DNA from: Flavobacterium sufflavum
Lineage (GTDB): Bacteria; Bacteroidota; Bacteroidia; Flavobacteriales; Flavobacteriaceae
Length of the DNA stretch: 64,000 nucleotides
Reading direction: 5' to 3'
NCBI RefSeq assembly: GCF_004016525.1
Contig: NZ_SACJ01000002.1
Location: 434,001-498,000 of the forward strand
Position numbers and translations under genes: made by a program. This document shows, one piece after another, positions 25,401 through 33,069 of this stretch. Each line of letters opens with the position of its first letter. Position 1 is the first letter of the stretch. Under the pieces are notes generated by a model that had not been told where the DNA came from, ran no database searches, and saw nothing but the letters and a program-made list of their open reading frames with translations.

Positions 25401-26510
25401 ATGAATGCAATTATTGGCTTTTTTAAGAGAAACCAAACTTTAAAAAATCTCAGTCTGGCTTTACTGGCAATTGCTATTTTACAGAGTTGTACTACTTTGA
25501 AAAATGGGGATAAAAAATCTTCAAAAGATAAAATGGGCGCTTATTTAATGACTTATTTTAAAGACGATACACATGGATTGTATTTTGCATTAAGTAAAGA
25601 CGGCTATACTTTTACCGATGTAAATAATGCTAAGCCTATTATTGCCGGAGATACTATTGCTGAACAAAAAGGAATTCGTGATCCTTATATCATGCGCGGT
25701 AACGATGGTTATTTTTATTTGGCAATGACCGATTTGCATATTTATGGTAAACAAAAAGGTTATCGTGAAACCGAATGGGAACGTCCTGGGGATAAATACG
25801 ACTGGGGAAATAATAGGGATTTGGTATTGATGAAATCAAAAGATTTGATTCATTGGTCACATTCTATTTTAGATATTGACAAGATGTATCCGGAATGGAA
25901 TGTTGGTTGCGTTTGGGCTCCCGAATTGATTTATGACGACGTAAAAGATAGAATCATGATTTATTTCACTATGCGTAAGAGTAAAGGAAAGACGAAGTTG
26001 TATTATGCTTATATGAATAAGGAGTTTACAGCATTGGAAACCACGCCGGAAATTCTTTTTGAGTATCCTGATAGTACAAAACAAATTTTAGATGCCGATA
26101 TTACTAAACTTCCTGATGGAAGATTTTGTATGATGTATGTTGCGCAGGAAAATCCGGGTGGGATTAAAATGGCATTTTCGGATAAAATAAATTCAGGTTA
26201 TGTTTATCAGCCGGAACAAATTGATTTTGAAAAAAAATCATGCGAAGCTCCCAATGTTTTTAAGCGTTTAAGCGATAATAAATGGGTTTTGATGTACGAT
26301 ATTTTTAGTGTAAATCCACACAACTTCGGATTTGCTGAGACCAGCGATTTTAAGACATTTACTAATCTTGGTCATTTTGATGAGGGAGTGATGAAACGTA
26401 CTAATTTTTCGGTTCAGAAGCATGGTTCAGTTATTCATTTGACTAAAAAAGAAGCGGAGCTTTTAGCTAAACATTGGAATACGAATTTTTCATTTAATGA
26501 TAAAAAATAG
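25401..26510 (+). CDS. Glycoside hydrolase family 43 lipoprotein
   Basis: 369 aa. The lipoprotein signal ends LAIAILQSC with the modified Cys at 30. The five-bladed-propeller GH43 catalytic triad is visible: base D94 in GIRDPYIMRG, pKa-modulating D233 in LDADITKLPDG and acid E282 in SCEAPNVFKR. A VWAPELIYD segment and a C-terminal KHGSVIHLTKKEAELL are also present. GH43 enzymes are arabinofuranosidases, xylosidases or arabinanases; the linkage cannot be read from the sequence. Lipidation suggests attachment in the periplasm or on the outer membrane. It is 6 bp upstream of a related two-domain enzyme. No SusC/SusD pair is adjacent. Confidence 0.88.
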   Translation: MNAIIGFFKRNQTLKNLSLALLAIAILQSCTTLKNGDKKSSKDKMGAYLMTYFKDDTHGLYFALSKDGYTFTDVNNAKPIIAGDTIAEQKGIRDPYIMRGNDGYFYLAMTDLHIYGKQKGYRETEWERPGDKYDWGNNRDLVLMKSKDLIHWSHSILDIDKMYPEWNVGCVWAPELIYDDVKDRIMIYFTMRKSKGKTKLYYAYMNKEFTALETTPEILFEYPDSTKQILDADITKLPDGRFCMMYVAQENPGGIKMAFSDKINSGYVYQPEQIDFEKKSCEAPNVFKRLSDNKWVLMYDIFSVNPHNFGFAETSDFKTFTNLGHFDEGVMKRTNFSVQKHGSVIHLTKKEAELLAKHWNTNFSFNDKK

Positions 26511-26516
26511 CAAATT

Positions 26517-28433
26517 ATGAAATCAATAGTTAAAATAGCATTTTTCAGTTTGTTGTGTGTGTCCAGTTTATCAGCTCAGCAAAAGGATTTTAAAGGCTAT
26601 TTATTTGCTTATTTTGAAGGCAAAGGACCTGGCGAAAAACAAGAGCAACTGCGTTTTGCGGTGAGCGATGATGCAGTTAATTGGAAGGCATTAAATAATA
26701 ATGAGCCAGTTGTGGCGTCAAAGGATATTTCCAATACAGGAGGAATTCGAGATCCGCATATTCTTAGAAGTGCCGATGGGAACAGTTTTTATATGACCGC
26801 TACCGATATGAACACCAAGAAAAATGGATGGGATTACAATCCGGGAATTGTCTTGATGCATTCTAATAATCTTTTGGATTGGAAATCATCGGTAATTGAT
26901 TTGGAAAAATTATACCCTACAAAATTTAAAGATATCAAATGGGTGTGGGCACCACAGACTTTTTACGATACTAAAGCCAAGAAGTATCTGGTTTATTTCA
27001 CGGTTCGTTTTAAATATAATGAGAAGCTTGATTTCTATTGCGCTTATGCCAATAAAGATTTTTCAGGTTTTGAACAAGAACCTAAGTTGATGTTTAGTCC
27101 AAAAGACGGCGCAATTGATGGGGATATTATTTATAAAGACGGTGTTTATCATTTCTTTTATAAAGGAAATACAAAAGACGAAAACGGGAAGGAAATCAAA
27201 AACGGTATCAAACAGGCTAAAAGTAAGAAGCTTCAGGGGCCTTGGAAAGAAAGTTTCGAATATTTAGATTATTATGCCGATAAAAAAACGGGTGTGGAAG
27301 GTTCGTCAGTTTTTAAGTTGAATAATAGCGACGAATATATTTTGATGTATGATTTGTATTCCAGTGGTCGATATGAATTTCAACGTTCTAAAGACCTGTA
27401 TCATTTTACAGATAAAACCGAATCGTTTACCAAAGATTTCTTTCCACGACACGGAAGCGTAATTGGTATTACAACAGAAGAAGCAATAAGATTACAGGAA
27501 AAATGGGGCGGCATTCCTCAAAGTTTATTGACTGCTAAAGATGGAACATTCCAATTTAAGGCAGAAGGAAATCCAATAATCAAACATAAGTTTACGGCTG
27601 ATCCGGCTGCTTTTGTAGAAAAAGATACCTTGTGGTTGTTTACAGGGCACGATTTTGAAGGAGGCCAGAAAGGATATAAATTGAAAGATTGGCTGGTTTT
27701 TTCAACTACCGATTTGAAAAATTGGACGGAATATCAGGTGCCTTTAAAAATTGAAGATTTTAAATGGGATAAAACCAATGATGCTTATGCAGGTCAAACC
27801 ATCAAAAGAAATGGGAAGTACTATTGGTATATCAGTACAAATGGTTCCGGAATTGGGGTGGCGGTTGCCGATAAGCCACAAGGGCCTTATAAAGATGCTA
27901 TTGGAAAACCGTTGTTAACTAATGCCGATTGTTTTGCATCTACGCATTCCTGGACTTGTATTGATCCGGCTGTTTTTATAGATGATGATGGGCAGGCCTG
28001 GTTGTTTTGGGGTAATGGCGTGTGCTATTATGCTAAACTAAAAGAAAACATGATTGAAATTGATGGAGTAATTAAGAAAATCGATTTCAAAGGATTGCAA
28101 TTCACTGAAGCTCCTTGGGTTCATAAAAAGAACGGTAAATATTATCTAAGTTATGCCAGTGGTTTTCCGGAAAAGATTGCCTACGCAATGGCTGATAATA
28201 TTGAAGGCCCTTATGAATACAAGGGGATTTTGAATGAAATAGCAGGAAACAGTAATACTAATCATCAAGCGATTTTAGATTTTAAAGGAAAGCCGTATTT
28301 TATTTATCACAACGGAGCAATCCAGACAAATGGTTCCAGTTACAGCAGATCGGTTTGTATTGATAAATTAGAGTACAATAACGATGGTACTATAAAAAGG
28401 GTTGTAATGACTACCGAAGGTGTTACGAAATAA
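26517..28433 (+). CDS. Two-module GH43 glycosidase
   Basis: 638 aa. Residues 1-20 are a signal peptide (ending SSLSAQQ). Module 1 (about 25-330) closely parallels the preceding protein, with triad D79 (GIRDPHIL), D203 (IDGDIIYKDG) and E261 (GVEGSSVFKL) and the shared RHGSVIGITTEEA tail. Module 2 (about 345-635) is a second complete GH43 propeller with D362 (TADPAAFVEKD), D483 (IDPAVFIDDDG) and E531 (FTEAPWVHKKNG). Both appear catalytically competent and differ in sequence, so they may cut different linkages of the same arabinose- or xylose-containing polymer. It is translationally close to the upstream GH43 gene (6-bp gap). Confidence 0.88.
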   Translation: MKSIVKIAFFSLLCVSSLSAQQKDFKGYLFAYFEGKGPGEKQEQLRFAVSDDAVNWKALNNNEPVVASKDISNTGGIRDPHILRSADGNSFYMTATDMNTKKNGWDYNPGIVLMHSNNLLDWKSSVIDLEKLYPTKFKDIKWVWAPQTFYDTKAKKYLVYFTVRFKYNEKLDFYCAYANKDFSGFEQEPKLMFSPKDGAIDGDIIYKDGVYHFFYKGNTKDENGKEIKNGIKQAKSKKLQGPWKESFEYLDYYADKKTGVEGSSVFKLNNSDEYILMYDLYSSGRYEFQRSKDLYHFTDKTESFTKDFFPRHGSVIGITTEEAIRLQEKWGGIPQSLLTAKDGTFQFKAEGNPIIKHKFTADPAAFVEKDTLWLFTGHDFEGGQKGYKLKDWLVFSTTDLKNWTEYQVPLKIEDFKWDKTNDAYAGQTIKRNGKYYWYISTNGSGIGVAVADKPQGPYKDAIGKPLLTNADCFASTHSWTCIDPAVFIDDDGQAWLFWGNGVCYYAKLKENMIEIDGVIKKIDFKGLQFTEAPWVHKKNGKYYLSYASGFPEKIAYAMADNIEGPYEYKGILNEIAGNSNTNHQAILDFKGKPYFIYHNGAIQTNGSSYSRSVCIDKLEYNNDGTIKRVVMTTEGVTK

Positions 28434-28448
28434 GACTGAATGCGGATT

Positions 28449-28480
28449 ATAGCAATTTCTTTTTTTAAAGAAATTGCTAT
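28449..28480 (+). terminator. Hairpin after the GH43 operon (possible terminator)
   Basis: Perfect 14-bp stem (28449-28462 and 28467-28480) with a TTTT loop. The sequence after the stem is AATTTAAAAT with no T-run, so it is not a classical terminator. Its 3' arm contains the TTG of the next promoter. Confidence 0.5.
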
Positions 28481-28503
28481 AATTTAAAATAGTAGTATTT
28501 TTG
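28474..28503 (+). promoter_or_regulatory. Promoter of the holin-like membrane gene
   Basis: TTG (28474-28476), 19 nt, then TATTTTTG (28496-28503): full Bacteroidota consensus. The TTG lies inside the 3' arm of the preceding hairpin. Confidence 0.7.
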
Positions 28504-28522
28504 AAGAATAAATATAAAGTAA

Positions 28523-28864
28523 ATGAAATTAATTATTAGAGTTCTGACTACTTCAATCTTGGTATTGATAATCTCTCATTTTATGACCGGGGTTCATGTG
28601 GCAAGTTTTACTACGGCACTTTTTGTTGCTATTGTTTTAGGATTGCTTAATGTTTTCATTAAGCCTATTTTGGTTTTGTTCACTTTGCCTATTACTTTTT
28701 TTACGCTGGGATTATTTTTATTGGTCATCAATGGTTTGATTATTATACTATGTGATAATATTGTGGGTGGTTTTGATGTGGATACTTTTTTCACGGCTTT
28801 GATATTTAGTATTATACTGTCGGTATCACAGTCTATTGTGAATCTATTTTTGGGAGACAAATAG
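28523..28864 (+). CDS. Phage-holin-like family membrane protein (4 TM)
   Basis: 113 aa, almost entirely hydrophobic with four predicted helices (about 5-23, 30-47, 55-80, 87-110). Motifs are typical of the small 4-TM phage-holin superfamily IV: GLLNVFIKPILVLFTLPIT, LGLFLLVINGLII and the final SIVNLFL. Despite the family name these are chromosomal membrane proteins of unknown function in many bacteria, and no phage genes are nearby. It has its own promoter. Confidence 0.85.
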   Translation: MKLIIRVLTTSILVLIISHFMTGVHVASFTTALFVAIVLGLLNVFIKPILVLFTLPITFFTLGLFLLVINGLIIILCDNIVGGFDVDTFFTALIFSIILSVSQSIVNLFLGDK

Positions 28865-28928
28865 TCGCAGGAATCTATAAAAAAATCATAAATACAAATT
28901 GATTTCTCTTTTGACGGAGTAAAATCAT

Positions 28929-28936
28929 TAATTTTG
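28929..28936 (+). promoter_or_regulatory. -7 box for the metal-handling cluster
   Basis: TAATTTTG, an exact TAnnTTTG match, 20 nt before the ATG at 28957. TTGAC at 28911 lies 15 nt upstream, slightly short of the usual spacing. Confidence 0.55.
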
Positions 28937-28956
28937 TATTCAATAAGGATTTAAAA

Positions 28957-29325
28957 ATGAATAAAATCTACATCATAGTATTTTTGTTACTGGGCTTCTT
29001 CTTGATGCCGGGTGCAACTTATGCATGTGGGCCTGATTCAGGCAATCATTCCTGTAAAATGGAAATGTCTTCCAAAACAAAGATGAAAGATTGCTGTAGT
29101 AAAAAATCAAATTCTAAAGATTCAAAAGACAAAGGTTGTTCAGGGAAATGCGGACAATCTATGTGTAGTGTTTCTTCAGTAAATATTGGAATCACTTCTT
29201 CGATTCAATACGAAATTCTGAATACAGCTTTTAGCTTTTCAGAAAAAAAACAAAATTTTTCTCATGCTGTATCCTTCCCTTCTGATGGATATGTCAGCCT
29301 TTGGTTGATACCTAAAATAGGCTAA
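28957..29325 (+). CDS. Cys-rich secreted protein, putative metal binding
   Basis: 122 aa. The signal peptide ends ATYAC or just before. The mature protein has seven Cys (24, 33, 46, 47, 61, 65, 70) in a Lys/Ser-rich low-complexity stretch, together with His31 and Met36/38/43. This composition suggests soft-metal (Cu, Zn, Cd) binding in the periplasm, or a lipoprotein if C24 is lipidated. The C-terminal half is ordinary, with an end of SLWLIPKIG. I do not recognise a named family. It opens a run of same-strand genes for HMA-type and DUF3347 proteins, which supports a metal role by context. Confidence 0.65.
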   Translation: MNKIYIIVFLLLGFFLMPGATYACGPDSGNHSCKMEMSSKTKMKDCCSKKSNSKDSKDKGCSGKCGQSMCSVSSVNIGITSSIQYEILNTAFSFSEKKQNFSHAVSFPSDGYVSLWLIPKIG

Positions 29326-29477
29326 ATCTCTTTCTTGATAGCCATTGGTGTATCAAATTCAAAGCAAAATTATTGCTTTACAAACAATTCATTTTTTCGG
29401 TTAATTAAAAATACGATAGTGTATTAAGACTATCTTGTTGGTATTGATTAATCTTATCATTTAAAAAATATAAAGTC

Positions 29478-29873
29478 ATGAAATCATTTAAAAAAATAAT
29501 GATAGCAGCGGTGGTATTGCTATCAATCAGTGTTAATGCGCAAATTAAAAACAAAAAAACAGAGACTGTAAAAATTTCAGGTAACTGTGAGATGTGTAAA
29601 AAGAACATTGAAAAAGCAGGGAATCTTAAAAAAGTAGCTTTAGTAGAATGGGATGTCGATTCTAAAATGGCAAAAATAACTTATGATTCAGCTAAAACAA
29701 ATCCGGATGAAATTTTGAGCAGAATTGCCCAAGCCGGTTATGATAGTGAGAAGTTCTCAGCTACCGAAGAGCAATACAAAAAATTGCACACTTGTTGTCA
29801 ATACGATAGAGAAGCTACCGGAACTACTGATACTGATAAATCTGAAAAAAAGGAAGATCATAGTCACCACTAA
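29478..29873 (+). CDS. Periplasmic heavy-metal-associated (HMA) domain protein
   Basis: 131 aa. The signal peptide is MKSFKKIMIAAVVLLSISVNA. The HMA domain (about 28-95) has the metal site C37-E-M-C40 in ISGNCEMCKKNIEKAG and the expected beta-alpha-beta-beta-alpha-beta pattern (KITYDSAKTNPDEILSRIAQAGYD). After the domain there is an adjacent Cys pair (106-107) and a His-rich end (HSHH), extra candidate ligands. Cytoplasmic HMA proteins are Cu chaperones; export is the unusual feature, common in Bacteroidota. It precedes a second HMA protein. Confidence 0.85.
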   Translation: MKSFKKIMIAAVVLLSISVNAQIKNKKTETVKISGNCEMCKKNIEKAGNLKKVALVEWDVDSKMAKITYDSAKTNPDEILSRIAQAGYDSEKFSATEEQYKKLHTCCQYDREATGTTDTDKSEKKEDHSHH

Positions 29874-29889
29874 TTCTTCAATTTTATTG

Positions 29890-29931
29890 CTACAGTCTTT
29901 AGTTTTTTTTTGTATTCCAAAAAGACTGTAG
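29890..29931. repeat. Inverted repeat between the two HMA genes
   Basis: An 11-bp perfect stem, CTACAGTCTTT (29890-29900) and AAAGACTGTAG (29921-29931), with a 20-nt T-rich loop. No T-run follows. It could be a processing or attenuation hairpin. Confidence 0.55.
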
Positions 29932-29961
29932 TAAATTATTGAATGACAAAATTTAAAAGAG

Positions 29962-30486
29962 ATGAAAACAGATATAATAAAAAAACGATTGATTGTCTTG
30001 GTAATGTTACTGGGCATGATAAATTCCTATGCCCAAATTTCAAAAGCCGAAATCATTGCGACAGGATTGACTTGTTCGATGTGTTCCAATGCAATTAATA
30101 AACAACTTAAGGCAATGCCAGAGGTTGAAAAAGTAATGATTGATTTGAATAACAATACTTTTGTGGTTAACATTAAGAAAAACAGCGTGATAACTCCGCA
30201 ACAATTAAAAGCCAATATTGAAAAAACAGGTTTTTTTGTGGGTTCCATGATTTTGACAATGGATGTGGATAATTTACAGCAAAAGGACAATACAAGCTTT
30301 AAAAATGAAAGTGGAACTTATGTTTTTGTAGATGCCAAAGAAAAAGCAGCTAATGGAACACTTAGACTGAAAGTGTTGAATAGCGGTTTTGTAACTAAAA
30401 AAGAGTACAAACAATCGGCTAAGATGTTGTCGAAATATTTAGCTTTAGATGCTCAGGAAGGAACTTATTTTGTAAAAACAATATAG
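29962..30486 (+). CDS. Secreted HMA-domain protein
   Basis: 174 aa. The signal peptide ends NSYAQIS. The HMA domain (about 28-98) carries C38-S-M-C41 in ATGLTCSMCSNAINKQLKAM, with strands VEKVMIDLNNNTFVVNIKK. Residues about 110-174 form a second, unrecognised domain (GTYVFVDAKEKAANGTLRLKVLNSGF). Likely a periplasmic copper- or zinc-binding protein. Its TAG stop shares a base with an alternative GTG start of the downstream barrel gene, so the two are translationally coupled. Confidence 0.83.
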   Translation: MKTDIIKKRLIVLVMLLGMINSYAQISKAEIIATGLTCSMCSNAINKQLKAMPEVEKVMIDLNNNTFVVNIKKNSVITPQQLKANIEKTGFFVGSMILTMDVDNLQQKDNTSFKNESGTYVFVDAKEKAANGTLRLKVLNSGFVTKKEYKQSAKMLSKYLALDAQEGTYFVKTI

Positions 30487-30488
30487 TG

Positions 30489-31292
30489 ATGCGATATTTA
30501 ATAATCTTGATGCTGAGTTTATTGTCATCACAAATCAATGCCCAAGAGTTGTTTGTAATGACCGAACCGGCCAGTAATATGCCTACAGGCTCAATAGGAG
30601 TAAGGGATATGAGTCACTTTGCGTTTAAAAAGACTGCGGATTATAATTACCACAATATGCCTGAGTTGATGTGGGGTGTTAATAAAGATTGGATGCTTCA
30701 TGCTTCGGCTTTTTTTAGTAACAAACAGGGTAATTTGGTCTTAGAAGGCGGAAGTTTATATGCTAAGTATCGTTTCTTTTCGGTTGATGATCTTCATAGT
30801 CATTTAAGACTGGCTGCTTATGGAAGAATTAGTACTAATAATGCTTCGATTAATCAGGAAGATATAGAGACTATGGGAATGAATTCAGGTTATGAAATAG
30901 GAACCGTAGCTACTAAATTGATTAATAAAACGGCCTTGAGTGCAAGTGTTAGCTATGAAAGAGCGCTGAATAATCAGGACAATGCCTTTCCCGATGCATT
31001 TAGTAATAGTGCGATGAATTATACTTTTTCGATAGGGCAATTGATGTATCCTAAAAAGTACACTAATTTTAAACAAACAAACATCAATGGAATGTTAGAG
31101 TTTTTGGGGCAACGATTGAACCAAAATGGGAAATCTTATCTAGATGTTGTACCTTCGATTCAGTTTATTTTAAACAGTCAGGCGCGAATAGATTTAGCTT
31201 ATCGACGCCAGATATATAGCAATATGGAACGCACAAGTACCAGTGGTATTTTGCTGAAATTTGAGTATACTTTTTTTAATGTAACCAATTAG
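30489..31292 (+). CDS. Outer-membrane barrel protein of the metal cluster
   Basis: 267 aa from the ATG at 30489; a GTG at 30486, overlapping the upstream stop, would add one residue. The signal peptide ends QINAQEL. The mature part (MTEPASNMPTGSIGVRDMSHFAF) is followed by alternating strands and a C-terminal ILLKFEYTFF, consistent with a 10-14-stranded barrel. I do not know a named family. Tight coupling to the HMA gene suggests a role in moving or sensing metal at the outer membrane, by context only. Confidence 0.72.
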   Translation: MRYLIILMLSLLSSQINAQELFVMTEPASNMPTGSIGVRDMSHFAFKKTADYNYHNMPELMWGVNKDWMLHASAFFSNKQGNLVLEGGSLYAKYRFFSVDDLHSHLRLAAYGRISTNNASINQEDIETMGMNSGYEIGTVATKLINKTALSASVSYERALNNQDNAFPDAFSNSAMNYTFSIGQLMYPKKYTNFKQTNINGMLEFLGQRLNQNGKSYLDVVPSIQFILNSQARIDLAYRRQIYSNMERTSTSGILLKFEYTFFNVTN

Positions 31293-31315
31293 TTTTAATT
31301 CTTTTAAATTTAAAA

Positions 31316-32017
31316 ATGAAAAAAATAATTCTTTCTTCTGTCTTATTAGCGCTTGTGGTGCTAAGTTGTAATCAAAAAAATAAAGAAACAGGAAGCGAAA
31401 TCGAACAAACGACAGCACAAAGCGACGAAAAATACTGCTGTCCTATGCATCCTGAAGAAACAGGGAAAAAAGGAGATAGCTGCAAAAAATGCGGAATGGA
31501 TTTAGAGCCGGTAAAAGAAGCTCAAGAAGCTCCTGAAGAAAAAATAGAAGAAATTGTCCCGGTAAGCGATGCCGTTAAAGCATCTGTTTCAACTGAAGTA
31601 ATTATCAATGCCTATTTGAAAATTAAAAATGCATTAGCAAAAGATAACGGTAAAGATGCAGCCGCAGCTTCAACCGATTTTATTAAGGCAGTTTCAGCTA
31701 CTGATACTAATAAAATAGATGCAAAACTTACAGTGAAGTATTCTGAAATCACCGAGGATGCTAAAAAACAAGCTGAATTGATTGTTTCTAATTCAGGAAA
31801 AATTGACCAACAAAGAATGCATTTTGCGGTTTTAAGTAAGGATATAACCAGCTTGATTGCCACTTTTGGAAGTAAACAAAAATTGTATCAGGACTATTGC
31901 CCAATGTATAATGAAGGCAAAAATGGCTACTGGATAAGTGAATTTAAAGTAATCAAGAATCCGTATTATGGTTCAGAAATGCTGGAATGTGGAGGAATGA
32001 TAAAAGAAATTAAATAG
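31316..32017 (+). CDS. DUF3347 lipoprotein with heavy-metal-binding domain
   Basis: 233 aa. The lipobox is LALVVLSC with the lipidated Cys at 18. Residues about 40-66 form a heavy-metal-binding domain of the CusB type: YCCPMHPEETG...DSCKKCGMDL, with C42, H45, C56, C59 and M61. DUF3347 (about 78-230) follows, an all-helical domain often found with Cus/RND copper systems, including the conserved YCPMYNEGKNGYWISE near its end. It is probably a periplasm-facing copper or heavy-metal binder. It closes the cluster that starts at 28957. No efflux pump is encoded nearby. Confidence 0.88.
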   Translation: MKKIILSSVLLALVVLSCNQKNKETGSEIEQTTAQSDEKYCCPMHPEETGKKGDSCKKCGMDLEPVKEAQEAPEEKIEEIVPVSDAVKASVSTEVIINAYLKIKNALAKDNGKDAAAASTDFIKAVSATDTNKIDAKLTVKYSEITEDAKKQAELIVSNSGKIDQQRMHFAVLSKDITSLIATFGSKQKLYQDYCPMYNEGKNGYWISEFKVIKNPYYGSEMLECGGMIKEIK

Positions 32018-32045
32018 TTTTTTTAAGTATAATGTTTTAAAATTT

Positions 32046-32108
32046 AACCATTAAGGTAGTTAAGAAGTTAAGCAATAAACTTAATGACTCTTAGCTGTCT
32101 TAATGGTT
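32046..32108. repeat. Imperfect palindrome downstream of the metal cluster
   Basis: The left arm (32046-32072) starts AACCATTAAG and ends GTTAAG. The right arm (32080-32108) starts CTTAAT and ends CTTAATGGTT. The arms pair with several mismatches around a 7-nt loop. It ends next to the MOSC gene promoter region. Confidence 0.6.
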
Positions 32109-32139
32109 TTAAAAGATTTAGATGTTTATAGTTTTTTAT

Positions 32140-32147
32140 TATTTTTG
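32140..32147 (+). promoter_or_regulatory. -7 box for the MOSC gene
   Basis: TATTTTTG, an exact TAnnTTTG match, 12 nt before the ATG at 32160. It argues against the longer frame starting at 32103, which would begin upstream of the transcript. Confidence 0.5.
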
Positions 32148-32159
32148 AAAAAAACTTCG

Positions 32160-32984
32160 ATGTTGCAACTTTCAGAAATTTGGATTTATCCTGTAAAATC
32201 ACTGGCAGGTATTCGTTTAGAGGAATCCCGGGTAACCCAAAGAGGATTGGAATACGACAGACGCTGGATGTTAGTGGATGAGGAAGGTGTTTTTATCAGT
32301 CAAAGAACACATCCCAAATTAGCTTTATTTCAGCCAAAAATAGAGAAGGATATTTTTCATATTTCGCATGCTGATTTGTCCAAAGGCAGTGTGTCTTTTT
32401 CTCTTTCTCAGCAAAATAACAATGCACTGTCAGATGTTATGGTTTGGGAAGATTGTGTAGCAGCCGTTGAAGTGGATGCCGAAATTTCGGCTTGGTTTTC
32501 GGAAATTCTGGGCTTTAGCGTTCGATTGGTCTATATGCCTGATGAAAGTCAGCGAAAAGTAGATCCTGATTTTGCCGTTTCTCCGACTGATATTACGTCG
32601 TTTTCGGATGGATTCCCTTTCTTAATTATTGGTCAGTCGTCGTTGGATGATTTGAATTCGCGATTGGCAGAAAATTTGAGTATTCGTCGTTTCCGACCTA
32701 ATTTTGTTTTTAGCGGAGGACAAGCCTACGAAGAAGAAAGCTGGAAGGAATTTACTATTGGTACATTGCTATTTTATGGAGTGAAACCCTGTGGGCGCTG
32801 TATTATGACAACCGTTAATCCCGAAAAAGGAGTTTTCTCGGGTAAGGATCCTTTGTTTACCTTGTCAAAATACAAGAAAGTAGGTGAGAAAGTGATTTTT
32901 GGGCAGAATGCAATTGCAAAACAGGACGGAAATTTAAAAGTTAGTGATGTTGTTACAGTTGTGAAACACAGTGACTCAAAATAG
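32160..32984 (+). CDS. MOSC domain protein (YcbX/mARC-like)
   Basis: 274 aa from the ATG at 32160. The N-terminal MOSC_N barrel begins LSEIWIYPVKSLAGIRLEES, the family signature. The MOSC domain follows and contains GVKPCGRCIMTTVNPEKGVF with the conserved Cys that coordinates molybdenum in mARC/YcbX enzymes, then DPLFTLSKYK. The family reduces N-hydroxylated compounds using Moco. No ferredoxin domain is fused here (E. coli YcbX has one), so an external electron donor would be needed. An upstream in-frame start at 32103 adds 19 residues that overlap the palindrome and is rejected. Confidence 0.88.
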   Translation: MLQLSEIWIYPVKSLAGIRLEESRVTQRGLEYDRRWMLVDEEGVFISQRTHPKLALFQPKIEKDIFHISHADLSKGSVSFSLSQQNNNALSDVMVWEDCVAAVEVDAEISAWFSEILGFSVRLVYMPDESQRKVDPDFAVSPTDITSFSDGFPFLIIGQSSLDDLNSRLAENLSIRRFRPNFVFSGGQAYEEESWKEFTIGTLLFYGVKPCGRCIMTTVNPEKGVFSGKDPLFTLSKYKKVGEKVIFGQNAIAKQDGNLKVSDVVTVVKHSDSK

Positions 32985-33069
32985 TTTTGTTTCTTGAGAA
33001 AGGCCAGTTATTTCCAATGAGGATGTTTAAAAAGAAAAAGTAGTATTGTTTTTAATAACGGATGTAATA

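Noticed and set aside
28523..28864. Holin-like gene as a sign of a prophage
   Set aside because: The family name is historical, no other phage gene is present, and the gene has a host-type promoter.
32103..32159. Longer N-terminus for the MOSC protein
   Set aside because: The extra codons overlap the palindrome and the TATTTTTG box; the family signature begins directly after the ATG at 32160.
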